This document shows, piece by piece, positions 16,543 to 24,953 of a DNA stretch of 64,000 nt. The DNA comes from Acidobacteria bacterium Mor1 (GTDB lineage Bacteria; Acidobacteriota; Polarisedimenticolia; Polarisedimenticolales; Polarisedimenticolaceae): NCBI GenBank assembly GCA_001664505.1, contig CP011806.1:3260170-3324169 (forward strand). The letters are read 5' to 3'. Below the pieces are notes generated by a model, which saw nothing but the letters and a program-made list of their open reading frames with translations, made no database searches and was not told the DNA's origin. A program made the translations under genes and the position numbers. Position 1 is the first letter of the stretch. Each line of letters opens with the position of its first letter.

Positions 16543-17234
16543 CCCGCTACTCGATGGACTTCTACGACGAACACCCCAAGACCTGTGCCCGAACGGACTT
16601 CTGGGGACAGGTCCGGCGCACGGTCAACGGCCGGCCGGTCGACGAACAGCAGATCGAGATGATCGTCGACGCCGTTTGTCACGGTCTCGAACTGAATCCC
16701 CGGGACCGCCTGCTCGACCTGTGTTGCGGCAACGGCGCCCTGACGACCCGGTTTCTGTCGCGCTGCGCAGGAGGCCTGGGAGTCGACCGTTCGCCGGCGT
16801 TGATCTCGGTGGCCCATGAGTTCTTCCAGCGAGACCCCCACGAGACCTACCACCTGGACGACGTGCTCGACTTCGCCGGCAGCATGACGGCGCCTGCGGC
16901 CTTCGACAAGGCGGTCTGCTACGGGTCGTTCCAGTACCTGCCCGCCGACAAGGCCGGGGCGCTGCTGGCAACTCTGCGGCGACGCTTCGGACAGGTGCAG
17001 CGGCTTTACCTGGGCAACCTTCCCGACCGGGAACTCCTGGGCGAGTTCTATCGCGAACGGGATTACGAGCCGGGCATCGAAGACGACCCCGGCTCGGCGA
17101 TCGGGATCTGGCGCACCCGCGATGAACTGACCGAACTGGCCGCCCTCAGCGGCTGGGAGGTCGAGTTCCGCAAGATGCCCGAACCCTTCTACGCGGCCCA
17201 CTACCGCTACGAGGCGATCCTGTGTCCTCGCTAG
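16539..17234 (+). CDS. SAM-dependent class I methyltransferase
   Basis: 231 residues. The SAM-binding motif I is LLDLCCGNGALTTRF (about 58-72), with acidic motif II VDRS and a hydrophobic post-motif (FDKAVCYGSFQYLP). ATGA overlap with the sulfotransferase upstream and a 13-nt overlap with wbqC downstream place it in the same transcript. It probably methylates a sugar or glycan group; the acceptor cannot be inferred. Confidence 0.85.
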   Translation: MTRYSMDFYDEHPKTCARTDFWGQVRRTVNGRPVDEQQIEMIVDAVCHGLELNPRDRLLDLCCGNGALTTRFLSRCAGGLGVDRSPALISVAHEFFQRDPHETYHLDDVLDFAGSMTAPAAFDKAVCYGSFQYLPADKAGALLATLRRRFGQVQRLYLGNLPDRELLGEFYRERDYEPGIEDDPGSAIGIWRTRDELTELAALSGWEVEFRKMPEPFYAAHYRYEAILCPR

Positions 17235-17956
17235 CGCCCTCACGCCCGCCGGGTCAGCGGCTCTGCCTCGGCATCATGCAGCCCTACTTCTTCCCCTACC
17301 TGGGATACTTCGAACTGATCCATCGCACTGACCGCTGGGTCGTGTTCGACATCGTGGCCTATCGCCGCAAGAGCTGGATGAATCGCAACCGGATCCTGCA
17401 CCCCGAGGAGGGCTGGCAGTACGTCAGCATCCCGGTGGAACGCAGGGCGGGAGGGACGATCCGGGAAGCCCGGATCAAGGACCGCCAGGCGACCCGCGAC
17501 CGTGTGCTGGGGCAACTCGAGCACTACCGCCGGCATGCACCGTACTTCGGCGCGGTCCGGGAGCTGGTCGCCGATGCCTTCGACCGGTGCGGCGACGACT
17601 CCCTGGTCGGCCTGAACGTCTACACTCTTGCAACGGTCTGCCGGTACCTGGGCATCCACTTCGACTACGCGATCTGTTCGGAGCTCGATCTGGAGCTGCC
17701 GCCGATCGAACACCCCGGACAGTGGGCGGTGGAGATCTGCGATCGGCTGGGCGCCACCGACTACCTCAACCCGCCGGGTGGGCGTGAGATCTTCAGGCTG
17801 GAGGAGTTCGCATCCCGGGGCATCGAGCTACACATCCAGAACCCGCCGCCGTTCCGCTACTCCTGCGGCAAACGGCCGTTCATCGAGAACCTCTCGATCC
17901 TCGACGTGCTGATGTGGAACAGCCCTGAACGGGTGATGGAGCGGATCGAGGTCTAG
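17222..17956 (+). CDS. WbqC-family protein
   Basis: 244 residues from GTG 17222. The family hallmark IMQPYFFPYLGYFELI is near the N-terminus, followed by RKSWMNRNRIL, WQYVSIPV and a C-terminal FIENLSILDVLMWN block, a full-length WbqC match. Members occur in O-antigen and glycan clusters beside DegT aminotransferases; their reaction is not established, with acyl-transfer-type roles proposed. It is the last gene of the operon. Confidence 0.85.
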   Translation: MSSLAPSRPPGQRLCLGIMQPYFFPYLGYFELIHRTDRWVVFDIVAYRRKSWMNRNRILHPEEGWQYVSIPVERRAGGTIREARIKDRQATRDRVLGQLEHYRRHAPYFGAVRELVADAFDRCGDDSLVGLNVYTLATVCRYLGIHFDYAICSELDLELPPIEHPGQWAVEICDRLGATDYLNPPGGREIFRLEEFASRGIELHIQNPPPFRYSCGKRPFIENLSILDVLMWNSPERVMERIEV

Positions 17957-17959
17957 CGA

Positions 17960-17975
17960 CTCGATCGTGATCGAG
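17960..17975. terminator. Weak hairpin between convergent wbqC-like and UPF0158 genes
   Basis: CTCGATC (17960-17966) and GATCGAG (17969-17975) form a perfect palindrome in the 43-bp convergent gap. The minimal loop and lack of a T tract make termination uncertain. Confidence 0.3.
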
Positions 17976-17999
17976 ATCTGACGACTCGATTGCCCGGGT

Positions 18000-18455
18000 T
18001 TACTCCCAGGGCGCGGGTTCGATCGGCTGGATTTCGTGCTTGGCCAGCCAATCGCGAATCAACCCCTGGGTCCGGTCGGCGCGGAAGGCGTACCACAGAT
18101 CGCGCACCTCGGCGTCCTCGTTGAGCACGCTGCGGACACCGGGAACATCCTTCTGATCCAGGGCTGCGGTCAGGCGCTCGGCGGTTTCACCCTGTGCCTG
18201 GCCCTGACGCAAGAACTCCCGCATCCAGTCGACCAGGATGTCGGTGGTCGGCGGAGTCACCACCGCCCGGGTTCCGGCATCTCCCGACTGGTACTGAGGC
18301 TCACCGTCGTCGTCGAAGGCCTCTTCCTCACCTTCCCCGTCGATGTGCACGTGACCCGTGATCATGTCGAGGTAGTAGGTGATCTCCTCGTTGCGGTTGT
18401 TGAACGCCGCCTCGAGGTCGTCCCAGTCCACACGAATCTGCTTGCCCTTCATCGC
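18000..18455 (-). CDS. UPF0158-family protein
   Basis: 151 acidic residues from ATG 18455 (GAGAAGG upstream). It begins VDWDDLEAAFNNRNEEITYYLD, typical of UPF0158, and ends with DRTQGLIRDWLAKHEIQPI. No catalytic motif, signal peptide or membrane helix. It lies 62 nt downstream of alr and is probably its co-transcribed partner. Function unknown. Confidence 0.75.
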   Translation of the reverse strand, partial: AMKGKQIRVDWDDLEAAFNNRNEEITYYLDMITGHVHIDGEGEEEAFDDDGEPQYQSGDAGTRAVVTPPTTDILVDWMREFLRQGQAQGETAERLTAALDQKDVPGVRSVLNEDAEVRDLWYAFRADRTQGLIRDWLAKHEIQPIEPAPWE

Positions 18456-18517
18456 CTTCTCTTTGTAAGGGGTCCGTAGCGTTGAATTTAACGCCGCCAC
18501 GGGGATTAAATCAAGCG

Positions 18518-19696
18518 TCAGCTGGCCGCTTCCGAATCGGTCACGATTCGCCTCAATTCCGGGTTGATACGGGCCACGACCTCGTAGGAGATGGTGCCCA
18601 GCCAGGCCGCGATCTGGGCCGCGGCGATGTGCTCCCCTTCCTGGCTGCCGAGCAACACAACCTCGTCTTCGAGCCCTGCGCCAGGAATGTCGCTGACGTC
18701 GACCATGCACATGTTCATGCAGACCCGGCCACGGATCGGCGCCCGTTTACCCCGGATCAACACGTGGCCGACCCCGGAGAGACCCCGGTCGTAGCCCTCG
18801 TAGTAGCCGACCGGCAACACCGCGATGCGGCTTTCGCGCGTGGTGCGATAGGTGCAGCCGTATCCAATGAACGAACCCTCGGGCACGGTCTTGACCTGGG
18901 CGACACGGGTCTTCCAGCTGAGCGCCGGGCGCAGGTCGAGGGTCGGCGTACCCCGTTCGAGACAGGACAGGTAGGTCTCCTTGGAGGGCCAGATTCCGTA
19001 GAAGGAGATACCGATCCGCGCCAGATCGAGATGCATCCGGCCGAACAGCAGTGTCGCCGCCGAGCAAGCGGCGTGGCAGATCAACTCAGGGTGCCGCTCT
19101 CTGAGCGACGCCGACGCGGACTGGAAGCGCGCGATCTGCTCCTCGGCGAAACCGTGCTCGGTGGTGTCCTCGATGTTGGCGAAGTGGGTCGACAGGCCGT
19201 CGAGCCGGAGCTGCGGCGAACCGCCGAGCCGCGTGACGAAACTCGCCAACTCCTCGAGGGGGATGCCCTGGCGGTTCGTTCCGGTCTCGACCTTGAGATG
19301 CACCGCGACCTGTTTGCCCGCCTGCTCGCAGAGGGTCTCGAGGCGATCGAGGGTCTCGAGGTTGTAGACCACCGGCCGCAGATCGTGGGCCACCACCGCG
19401 TCCAGTTCCCCCAGCGGCACGTAGCCCATCACCAGGACCGGCTTGCGGAAACCGGCGCTGCGTAGCGCAACTCCCTCGGAGGCTTCATTGACGCAGAGCC
19501 AGTCACAGCCCTCGTCCACGGCGATCCGGGCGGTCTCGAGGATGCCGTGGCCGTAGGCGTTGGACTTGACCACCACGCCGAGGCGGGTCGACGCGGCCAG
19601 GCGGCGGCGGAACTCCCGGGCGTTGTGACGCAGAGCGGCCCCATCGATCTCGACCCAGTTGCGCAGCCCGGCTGCGACTTCGATCTTCGCGGTCAT
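18518..19696 (-). CDS. alr: Alanine racemase
   Basis: 392 residues, normal length. PLP lysine Lys44 lies in VVVKSNAYGHG at the mouth of the TIM barrel. The second catalytic base Tyr279 is in IGYGCTYRT. GRVCMNMCMVDV matches the conserved GRVCMDQ-like block, with Asn in place of the usual Asp. It interconverts L- and D-alanine for peptidoglycan in the cytoplasm. It lies between the VWA gene (27-nt gap) and the UPF0158 gene. Confidence 0.95.
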   Translation of the reverse strand: MTAKIEVAAGLRNWVEIDGAALRHNAREFRRRLAASTRLGVVVKSNAYGHGILETARIAVDEGCDWLCVNEASEGVALRSAGFRKPVLVMGYVPLGELDAVVAHDLRPVVYNLETLDRLETLCEQAGKQVAVHLKVETGTNRQGIPLEELASFVTRLGGSPQLRLDGLSTHFANIEDTTEHGFAEEQIARFQSASASLRERHPELICHAACSAATLLFGRMHLDLARIGISFYGIWPSKETYLSCLERGTPTLDLRPALSWKTRVAQVKTVPEGSFIGYGCTYRTTRESRIAVLPVGYYEGYDRGLSGVGHVLIRGKRAPIRGRVCMNMCMVDVSDIPGAGLEDEVVLLGSQEGEHIAAAQIAAWLGTISYEVVARINPELRRIVTDSEAAS

Positions 19697-19723
19697 GGGT
19701 CCATTCTAATGTCTATTGGGCGG

Positions 19724-22102
19724 TCAGTGTCTGTCGGCCGCGAGGGCGTCTCGATCTTCGGGTTCCTCGAAGGGATCGAAGAAGAAGCACCGAGGCTGTA
19801 GATCGCAGGCCAGCCCCAGCATCTCCGCCACCCACGGACCCCGGTTCCGCTCCAGCGGACGCGCCGTCAGGCAGAGGGGTCCCGCCTCGGGACCGTTCTC
19901 CACCGTCTGACCGTAGCCCGGATAGTAGGCGGTGAGCCGCACCGTCGGAGCCGGGCTCCCGGCCGGCCCGACGTCCGCCTGCAGCACCCGCAGCTTGCGC
20001 CAGGGGGTATCCGCATCGCTCCCCTTCTCGAGCGCCCGGCGCACCCGACGGCGATCGCGCCAGAGGAGCGGCTCGTAGGCCAGGTCGTGGACCTCGACGT
20101 CCCCGCCGGCCTGCCCGGCCCGTTGGCGCAACCAGCGGAAGAACTCCAGACCCAACGGCTCCGGCGGCACGCCGTCCAGGGGCGCCCGCTCGGCTTCGGC
20201 CCGGGGCAGGACGAATCGATAGAAGCCCACTGCTTCCCTGCCGGCGTCGATAGCCGGCACCAACGGTGTGATGATCCGTACATGGGTCGGAGCCGGGAAC
20301 CAGCGCTCCAGATCCTGCCAACGCTCTTCGACGGTGCGCAGGGCTCGCGGGCCGGAACCGACCGGATGCCCCAGGGTGTGGTTCACGGCACGGCGTTCCA
20401 GCTCCCGCACCAGATCGAAGGCGGTGACATCCCCCAACCACTCACCGAGGTAGCGCTGCGGGTCCGCAGCCGAGGGCTCGTACTCCACCTCGGCCAGAGC
20501 ATCGGTCAACACCTGCATCTCGTCGGCGTTCAGTTCGTGGTTGCGGCGAATGTCGTCCAGGTGTTGTTTCAGGCCCTCGCGATAGTCGGCGTGGAGACGC
20601 TCGTAGGCCCACTGCCGGTAGGCCGGATAGTTGTAGAGGGTCACGCCGAAGAACGGACGCAACTGCAGGAAGGTCTGCCCGTGGACCCAGCCGGGGTTGA
20701 GGGTCACGTCCCACTCTCGATCCTCACCCTTGCGGAAGGGCTCCCGGCCCTGGTCCAGCAGATAGAGCAGGACCTCCAGGGGCTCTCGCAGCTCGCTGCG
20801 CAGTTGCGGGAAGTCCGGCACCTCCAGGTCGATGTCGCGCAGGGTGTAGGAGGGAGAGGGATCGGGCAGCAGCCGGTAGCCGCCCGAACGGCGCGCCCGC
20901 GGCGAGTAGAGCGTGCCGCGCTCGGAGGCGATGTCCGGGAGCCGCCCGGTTACGTGCCCGGCACCCAGTTCGAAGTAAGGCGCCGAGCCCGAGCGTTCAT
21001 CCATCGCCAGGGCGCGCAGCCACTTCTTCGACAGGCTGAACTCCAGCGGCACCTCTTGCGGCAGGTCGGTATCCCGGTCGAGGGCCGAGGCGACGCCGGC
21101 GTCCCTGGGCTTCTCGATCCGGTACTTGGACCCCGCCGACTCCACCTCGCAGGTCTTGTGAGTCGAGCGCACCCGGACCCGGCGGCGCCTGGTTCCGTCA
21201 TCCCGGGCGGCCACGCCCTGGTCGAAGGGGCGCGGGCGATAAACGACGAACCCCTCCCGGTCGAGCATGTCCCTGATCTCGTCGAAGATCTCGCCGACCC
21301 TGCTGGTCTCGTGGATCGGGAACATCTTGCCGCCGGAGTAGCGGCCGAGTTGATCCAGGGTGTTCTGGGGCCCGGTCGGGGGCCCGATCCGTGAGCCGAT
21401 CGCCCGGCAGTTGTTGGGCAGGTCGACACCGATCAGGAACAGCGACAGGTTCTCGGTGGACTCGACCAGATCCAGCACTTCGGGCAGGGTGTGAAGGTGC
21501 TGGCTGGCCGAGTCGCAGCCGTCGGTCAACAGCACCACCACCTTGCGTTCGGGCCGCGGTGACAGGTAGCGCACCACGTAGTGCAACGCGTCGTGGAGCG
21601 CGGTGTTGTGACCGACCTCGACTTCGTCGAGTGCGTCGAGCAACTCACTCCGGTCCCGGGTCAGCGGCGAATGCATCACCAGGTTGTCGCCGAAGGTCGC
21701 CAGCATCACCGGCTCTTCCGCCGGGAGGCGGGAGATGTAGCGCTCGGCCGCGTCGGTGGCCCGGGTCAGCCGGTCGATCATGCTGGCGCTGGTGTCGATC
21801 AACACCGCGTGAATCGTGTCCAGCCGGTTGCGCTCGAAGCCCTCGACCGGCAGCAGCACCCCGTCCTCGCGGATCTCGATGTGGGCCGTGGTCATGCTGT
21901 CGCAGCCGTCGGGGTGGGCCGGGTGGGGGGTGAAACGCACCGGCAGCCGGGCGCGCCGCACCAGCATCTCCTCGCGGACGTCGCTCTCGAGGGCGGTCTC
22001 CCGGGCGGAGGATTTCGCGGTCTCGGCAGAGGCAGGGAGCGGGACGGCGGCCACCGCAGCGGCCAGCAGCAAGGTCAGGTATCGCGAACCCAAACCCGGC
22101 AT
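19724..22102 (-). CDS. Secreted von Willebrand factor A domain protein
   Basis: 792 residues from ATG 22102. A signal peptide (LLLAAAVAAVPLPASA) leads to a VWA domain with MIDAS residues Asp103, Ser105 and Ser107 (LIDTSASM), a T/D loop (GHNTALHDAL) and VVLLTDGCDS. About 480 further residues show no recognised domain, though the protein ends in a Phe/Asp-rich segment. VWA domains bind metal and a protein ligand. VWFA-like secreted proteins with long unknown C-termini are frequent in Acidobacteriota. It heads a minus-strand run with alr and UPF0158. Confidence 0.8.
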   Translation of the reverse strand: MPGLGSRYLTLLLAAAVAAVPLPASAETAKSSARETALESDVREEMLVRRARLPVRFTPHPAHPDGCDSMTTAHIEIREDGVLLPVEGFERNRLDTIHAVLIDTSASMIDRLTRATDAAERYISRLPAEEPVMLATFGDNLVMHSPLTRDRSELLDALDEVEVGHNTALHDALHYVVRYLSPRPERKVVVLLTDGCDSASQHLHTLPEVLDLVESTENLSLFLIGVDLPNNCRAIGSRIGPPTGPQNTLDQLGRYSGGKMFPIHETSRVGEIFDEIRDMLDREGFVVYRPRPFDQGVAARDDGTRRRRVRVRSTHKTCEVESAGSKYRIEKPRDAGVASALDRDTDLPQEVPLEFSLSKKWLRALAMDERSGSAPYFELGAGHVTGRLPDIASERGTLYSPRARRSGGYRLLPDPSPSYTLRDIDLEVPDFPQLRSELREPLEVLLYLLDQGREPFRKGEDREWDVTLNPGWVHGQTFLQLRPFFGVTLYNYPAYRQWAYERLHADYREGLKQHLDDIRRNHELNADEMQVLTDALAEVEYEPSAADPQRYLGEWLGDVTAFDLVRELERRAVNHTLGHPVGSGPRALRTVEERWQDLERWFPAPTHVRIITPLVPAIDAGREAVGFYRFVLPRAEAERAPLDGVPPEPLGLEFFRWLRQRAGQAGGDVEVHDLAYEPLLWRDRRRVRRALEKGSDADTPWRKLRVLQADVGPAGSPAPTVRLTAYYPGYGQTVENGPEAGPLCLTARPLERNRGPWVAEMLGLACDLQPRCFFFDPFEEPEDRDALAADRH

Positions 22103-22215
22103 GTTTCGTCGTCCCCTGAGCCCGGAGGCCTGGTTCACTCCGCCCCGAGCTTCCCCTAAAGATTGCGTCGAGAGCAACCCTACGGCAATCCGGTGCGTTA
22201 GTCGGTGTGGAGCAC

Positions 22216-22248
22216 GCGCCGCAGGCGCACGGGGCCCCTCCGAGGGGC
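22216..22248 (+). other. Two small hairpins in DUF4097 leader
   Basis: GCGCC-gca-GGCGC (22216-22228) and GCCCCT-ccg-AGGGGC (22234-22248) lie directly upstream of the GGGAGG ribosome-binding site (22249-22254). They may affect translation; nothing shows that they do. Confidence 0.35.
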
Positions 22249-22259
22249 GGGAGGATCCA

Positions 22260-23360
22260 GTGAGACAGGCAAATCGGACCTTCGGGTCGTTCAGCACCGC
22301 TATCTTCATGGTTTTGCTGGTGGTTATCGCGCCGGCCGCCCTTGCCGGCGAGACCTTCACCATCGATTCGAGCCGCCTCGAGGTCAAGAACCTGATCGGC
22401 GCCATCGACGTCCAGGGCTCCTCGGGCGGTGATTTTGTCGTCGAGGTCCATGAGCGTGGCAGCGATGCCGGCGTACTGGATATCGACGTCCGCCGGGGTG
22501 GCGACGCCGCCGTCCTGGTCAAGTTTCCCGTCGACCGGGAACGCAACTACGTCTACCCGGAGATGGGTCGCGGCTCGCGCACCGAGATCAGCGTGGGCGA
22601 CCGGGACTCCGGCCTGGGCGGCCTGCTCTCGTCGCTGTTCGGCGGCAAGGGCCGGGTGCGGGTCAAGGGAAGCGGCAGCGGCCTCGAGGTCTGGGCGGAC
22701 ATGACCGTCAAGGTGCCCAAGGGCGCCGAAGCGGAGATTTTCCTCGGCGTCGGCTCGATCGTGGCCAAGAACGTCGACGGCGAACTGATGCTCGACACCA
22801 GCAGCGGTAGCGTCGAGGCCAGCGACATTCGCGGCAGCCTGATGGTCGACACCGGCTCCGGCCGGGTGATGGCCCACCACATCGACGCCGGCTCCGGCGG
22901 CGAGATCAACATCGATACCGGTTCGGGCCGGGTCGAACTGGAAAACATCATCGCCCGGGAAATCATGGTCGATACCGGCTCCGGCCGGGTCGAGATGGAA
23001 CAGATCGAGGCGCGGCTGCTCGAGGTGGACACCGGGAGCGGACGGGTCAGCGGCTTCCGCATCAGCACCGACGACGCGGTGATCGATACCGGCAGCGGCG
23101 GGATCGAACTGGTCTTCGACGAGATCGGCCAGGGCACCTACTCGATGGATACCGGCAGCGGAGGCATCCAGCTGGAGCTGCCCGGCAGCGCCTCGGCCCA
23201 CATCCGGGCCAGCACCGGCAGCGGCGGAGTGCGGATCGACGCTCCCGGCGCCAACGTGCGGCGGATGGACAAGGACGAGGCGGACGTGATCATCGGAGGC
23301 GGCGGCGCCCGCTTCGATCTGGATACCGGTAGCGGCGGCATCCGGGTCACCACTCGCTGA
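22260..23360 (+). CDS. Secreted DUF4097 beta-solenoid (adhesin-like fold) protein
   Basis: 366 residues from GTG 22260, with GGGAGG five bases upstream. A signal peptide (about 1-29, ending PAALA) precedes repeated short strands with the motif (D)TGSG(R/G)(V/I), at least eight copies between about 180 and 365. This is typical of DUF4097/DUF4098 domains, predicted right-handed beta-helices seen in bacterial envelope proteins and anti-sigma contexts. It is divergent from the VWA gene. Function unknown. Confidence 0.85.
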   Translation: MRQANRTFGSFSTAIFMVLLVVIAPAALAGETFTIDSSRLEVKNLIGAIDVQGSSGGDFVVEVHERGSDAGVLDIDVRRGGDAAVLVKFPVDRERNYVYPEMGRGSRTEISVGDRDSGLGGLLSSLFGGKGRVRVKGSGSGLEVWADMTVKVPKGAEAEIFLGVGSIVAKNVDGELMLDTSSGSVEASDIRGSLMVDTGSGRVMAHHIDAGSGGEINIDTGSGRVELENIIAREIMVDTGSGRVEMEQIEARLLEVDTGSGRVSGFRISTDDAVIDTGSGGIELVFDEIGQGTYSMDTGSGGIQLELPGSASAHIRASTGSGGVRIDAPGANVRRMDKDEADVIIGGGGARFDLDTGSGGIRVTTR

Positions 23361-23390
23361 CGCGGCCGGCCTCCGAGCCTATACTTCCCT

Positions 23391-23419
23391 TTCCCGGGAG
23401 TCCGTCGGGCTCCCGGGAA
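23391..23419 (+). terminator. Hairpin after DUF4097 gene
   Basis: A perfect 10-bp stem TTCCCGGGAG/CTCCCGGGAA with a 9-nt loop, 31 bp past the stop. No T tract follows, so termination may be partial. A TATACT box just upstream could instead be a -10 for rfbB. Confidence 0.5.
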
Positions 23420-23499
23420 CCCTGAGGCTCTCGAAGGGCCCCCGCGCATGGGGAGTACCCTCGAGCGAATTCCTCGGGTCCAAGGAGGGGAACGGCTCG

Positions 23500-24582
23500 A
23501 TGGGCACCATGTGGATCACCGGCGGCGCGGGCTTCATCGGCTCGAACTTCGTCCGCCATGCGTTGAGCGAAAGCGACGACCGGCTGCTGGTCCTGGACAA
23601 GCTGACCTACGCCGGTAGCCTCGAGAGCCTCCGCGGCGTCACCGACGACCCCCGGGTGACCTTCGTCGAGGGGGACATCGCCGACCCGGCCCTGCTGGCG
23701 CGGCTCATCGCCGAACACCCCCCGACCTCCATCGTCAACTTCGCAGCCGAGAGCCATGTCGATCGCTCGATCGACGGACCGCGCCCCTTCGTCGAGAGCA
23801 ACATCGTCGGCGCCTTCGAACTGCTGGAAGCGGCGCGCAAGCTGGTGGCCGACGACGCGGCGCTCAGAGAGCAGTTCCGCTTCCTGCATGTCTCGACTGA
23901 CGAGGTCTACGGCAGCCTGGGCGACGACGGGCTGTTCTCCGAAGAGACCCCCTACGCGCCCAACTCCCCCTACGCCGCCTCCAAAGCTGCGGCGGATCAC
24001 CTGGTGCGAGCCTACGGCAAGACCTACGGACTGCCGGTGGTCATCACCAACTGCTCCAACAACTACGGCCCCTACCAGTTCCCCGAGAAGCTGATCCCGC
24101 TGATGATCCTCAACGCCCTTGAGGGCAAACCCCTGCCGATCTACGGCGACGGCGGCAACGTGCGGGACTGGCTCTACGTCGAGGACCACTGCGCCGGCAT
24201 CCTCGCCGCGCTACGCCGCGGCCGGCCGGGCGAGAAATACAACATCGGCGGCCGCAACGAGCGCACCAACATCGAGGTGGTCGACCGGCTGTGCGACGCG
24301 GTCGAGCAGTTCCGCCCGGCGGCGGACAACGACGCGTTGAAGGCCCAGAACAAGAGCCGCTACCACGACCTCAAGACCTTCGTACAGGACCGGGCCGGCC
24401 ACGACAGGCGCTACGCCATCGACGCCGACAAGATCCGCGGCGAACTCGGCTGGGAGCCGAAACACGACTTCGAGTCCGGCATCGTCGAGACCGTGCGCTG
24501 GTACCTGGAACACGGCGACTGGTGCAAGGCGGTCCAGGCCAAGGCGGCCTACGGCCGGGAGCGGCTGGGAGTCGACGAGTAG
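23500..24582 (+). CDS. rfbB: dTDP-glucose 4,6-dehydratase
   Basis: 360 residues, full length; AAGGAGGGG precedes the ATG. NAD-binding GGAGFIGS (8-15), catalytic Thr133-Asp134-Glu135 (STDEVYGS) and Tyr158-xxx-Lys162, plus the NNYGPYQFPEKLIPLMI substrate block. Converts dTDP-glucose to dTDP-4-keto-6-deoxyglucose for rhamnose and other deoxysugars. Its pathway partner rfbA is 15.5 kb away (40105) and rfbC/rfbD are absent from the window, so the pathway is dispersed here. Confidence 0.96.
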   Translation: MGTMWITGGAGFIGSNFVRHALSESDDRLLVLDKLTYAGSLESLRGVTDDPRVTFVEGDIADPALLARLIAEHPPTSIVNFAAESHVDRSIDGPRPFVESNIVGAFELLEAARKLVADDAALREQFRFLHVSTDEVYGSLGDDGLFSEETPYAPNSPYAASKAAADHLVRAYGKTYGLPVVITNCSNNYGPYQFPEKLIPLMILNALEGKPLPIYGDGGNVRDWLYVEDHCAGILAALRRGRPGEKYNIGGRNERTNIEVVDRLCDAVEQFRPAADNDALKAQNKSRYHDLKTFVQDRAGHDRRYAIDADKIRGELGWEPKHDFESGIVETVRWYLEHGDWCKAVQAKAAYGRERLGVDE

Positions 24583-24601
24583 CCGCCATTGCCGCGTGGC
24601 A

Positions 24602-24630
24602 TTGACCTACCGGAGCTTTGGGCGTAGACA
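24602..24630 (+). promoter_or_regulatory. Sigma-70 promoter of small Cys-rich secreted protein
   Basis: TTGACC (24602-24607), 17-bp spacer, TAGACA (24625-24630); predicted start near 24637, 35 nt before the ATG at 24672. Confidence 0.65.
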
Positions 24631-24671
24631 GGTCGCAGAGCCTAGGATGAGCCGGCCCAACGGAGGTCCCC

Positions 24672-24890
24672 ATGTCCAGACGCTTTCGTTACGCGGCGCT
24701 CGTCGCCGTCGCGGCGCTCTTCCTCTCCGGTTCCTCGGCCCCGGTTTCGGCGATCGGCATTCCCCTACCGCCGCCCCCGGTTCTCTGCGGCTGTGCCTGC
24801 GATGACGGCTCGTTCGTCATCACCCACGCGGCGACGCCGGACGGATGTCCGCAAGCCTGCGACGCCGCCTGCGCAGCTACCGGATTCTGA
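24672..24890 (+). CDS. Small secreted cysteine-rich protein
   Basis: 72 residues with GGAGG upstream. A signal peptide of about 28 residues (ALVAVAALFLSGSSAPVSA) leaves a mature peptide of about 45 residues. It has a Pro run and six cysteines (CGCAC ... GCPQAC ... CAATGF), likely three disulfides or a metal site. It stands alone between a sigma-70 promoter and a bidirectional hairpin. Family not recognised. Confidence 0.7.
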   Translation: MSRRFRYAALVAVAALFLSGSSAPVSAIGIPLPPPPVLCGCACDDGSFVITHAATPDGCPQACDAACAATGF

Positions 24891-24908
24891 TTCGTAGTCA
24901 CCGAGGAG

Positions 24909-24947
24909 GAGTCCCGGTACCTGCGCGGTAAGCGGGCACCGGGGCTC
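24909..24947. terminator. Bidirectional terminator hairpin between convergent genes
   Basis: A 16-bp imperfect stem (24909-24924 with 24932-24947, three non-Watson-Crick positions) and a 7-nt loop fill the gap between the Cys-rich gene and the convergent HEAT gene. Confidence 0.6.
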
Positions 24948-24953
24948 CGTAAG

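Noticed and set aside
22850-23350. Possible CRISPR-like or minisatellite repeat in the DTGSG region
   Set aside because: Repeats are in frame, diverged and encode the DUF4097 beta-solenoid turns; no conserved repeat-spacer pattern.
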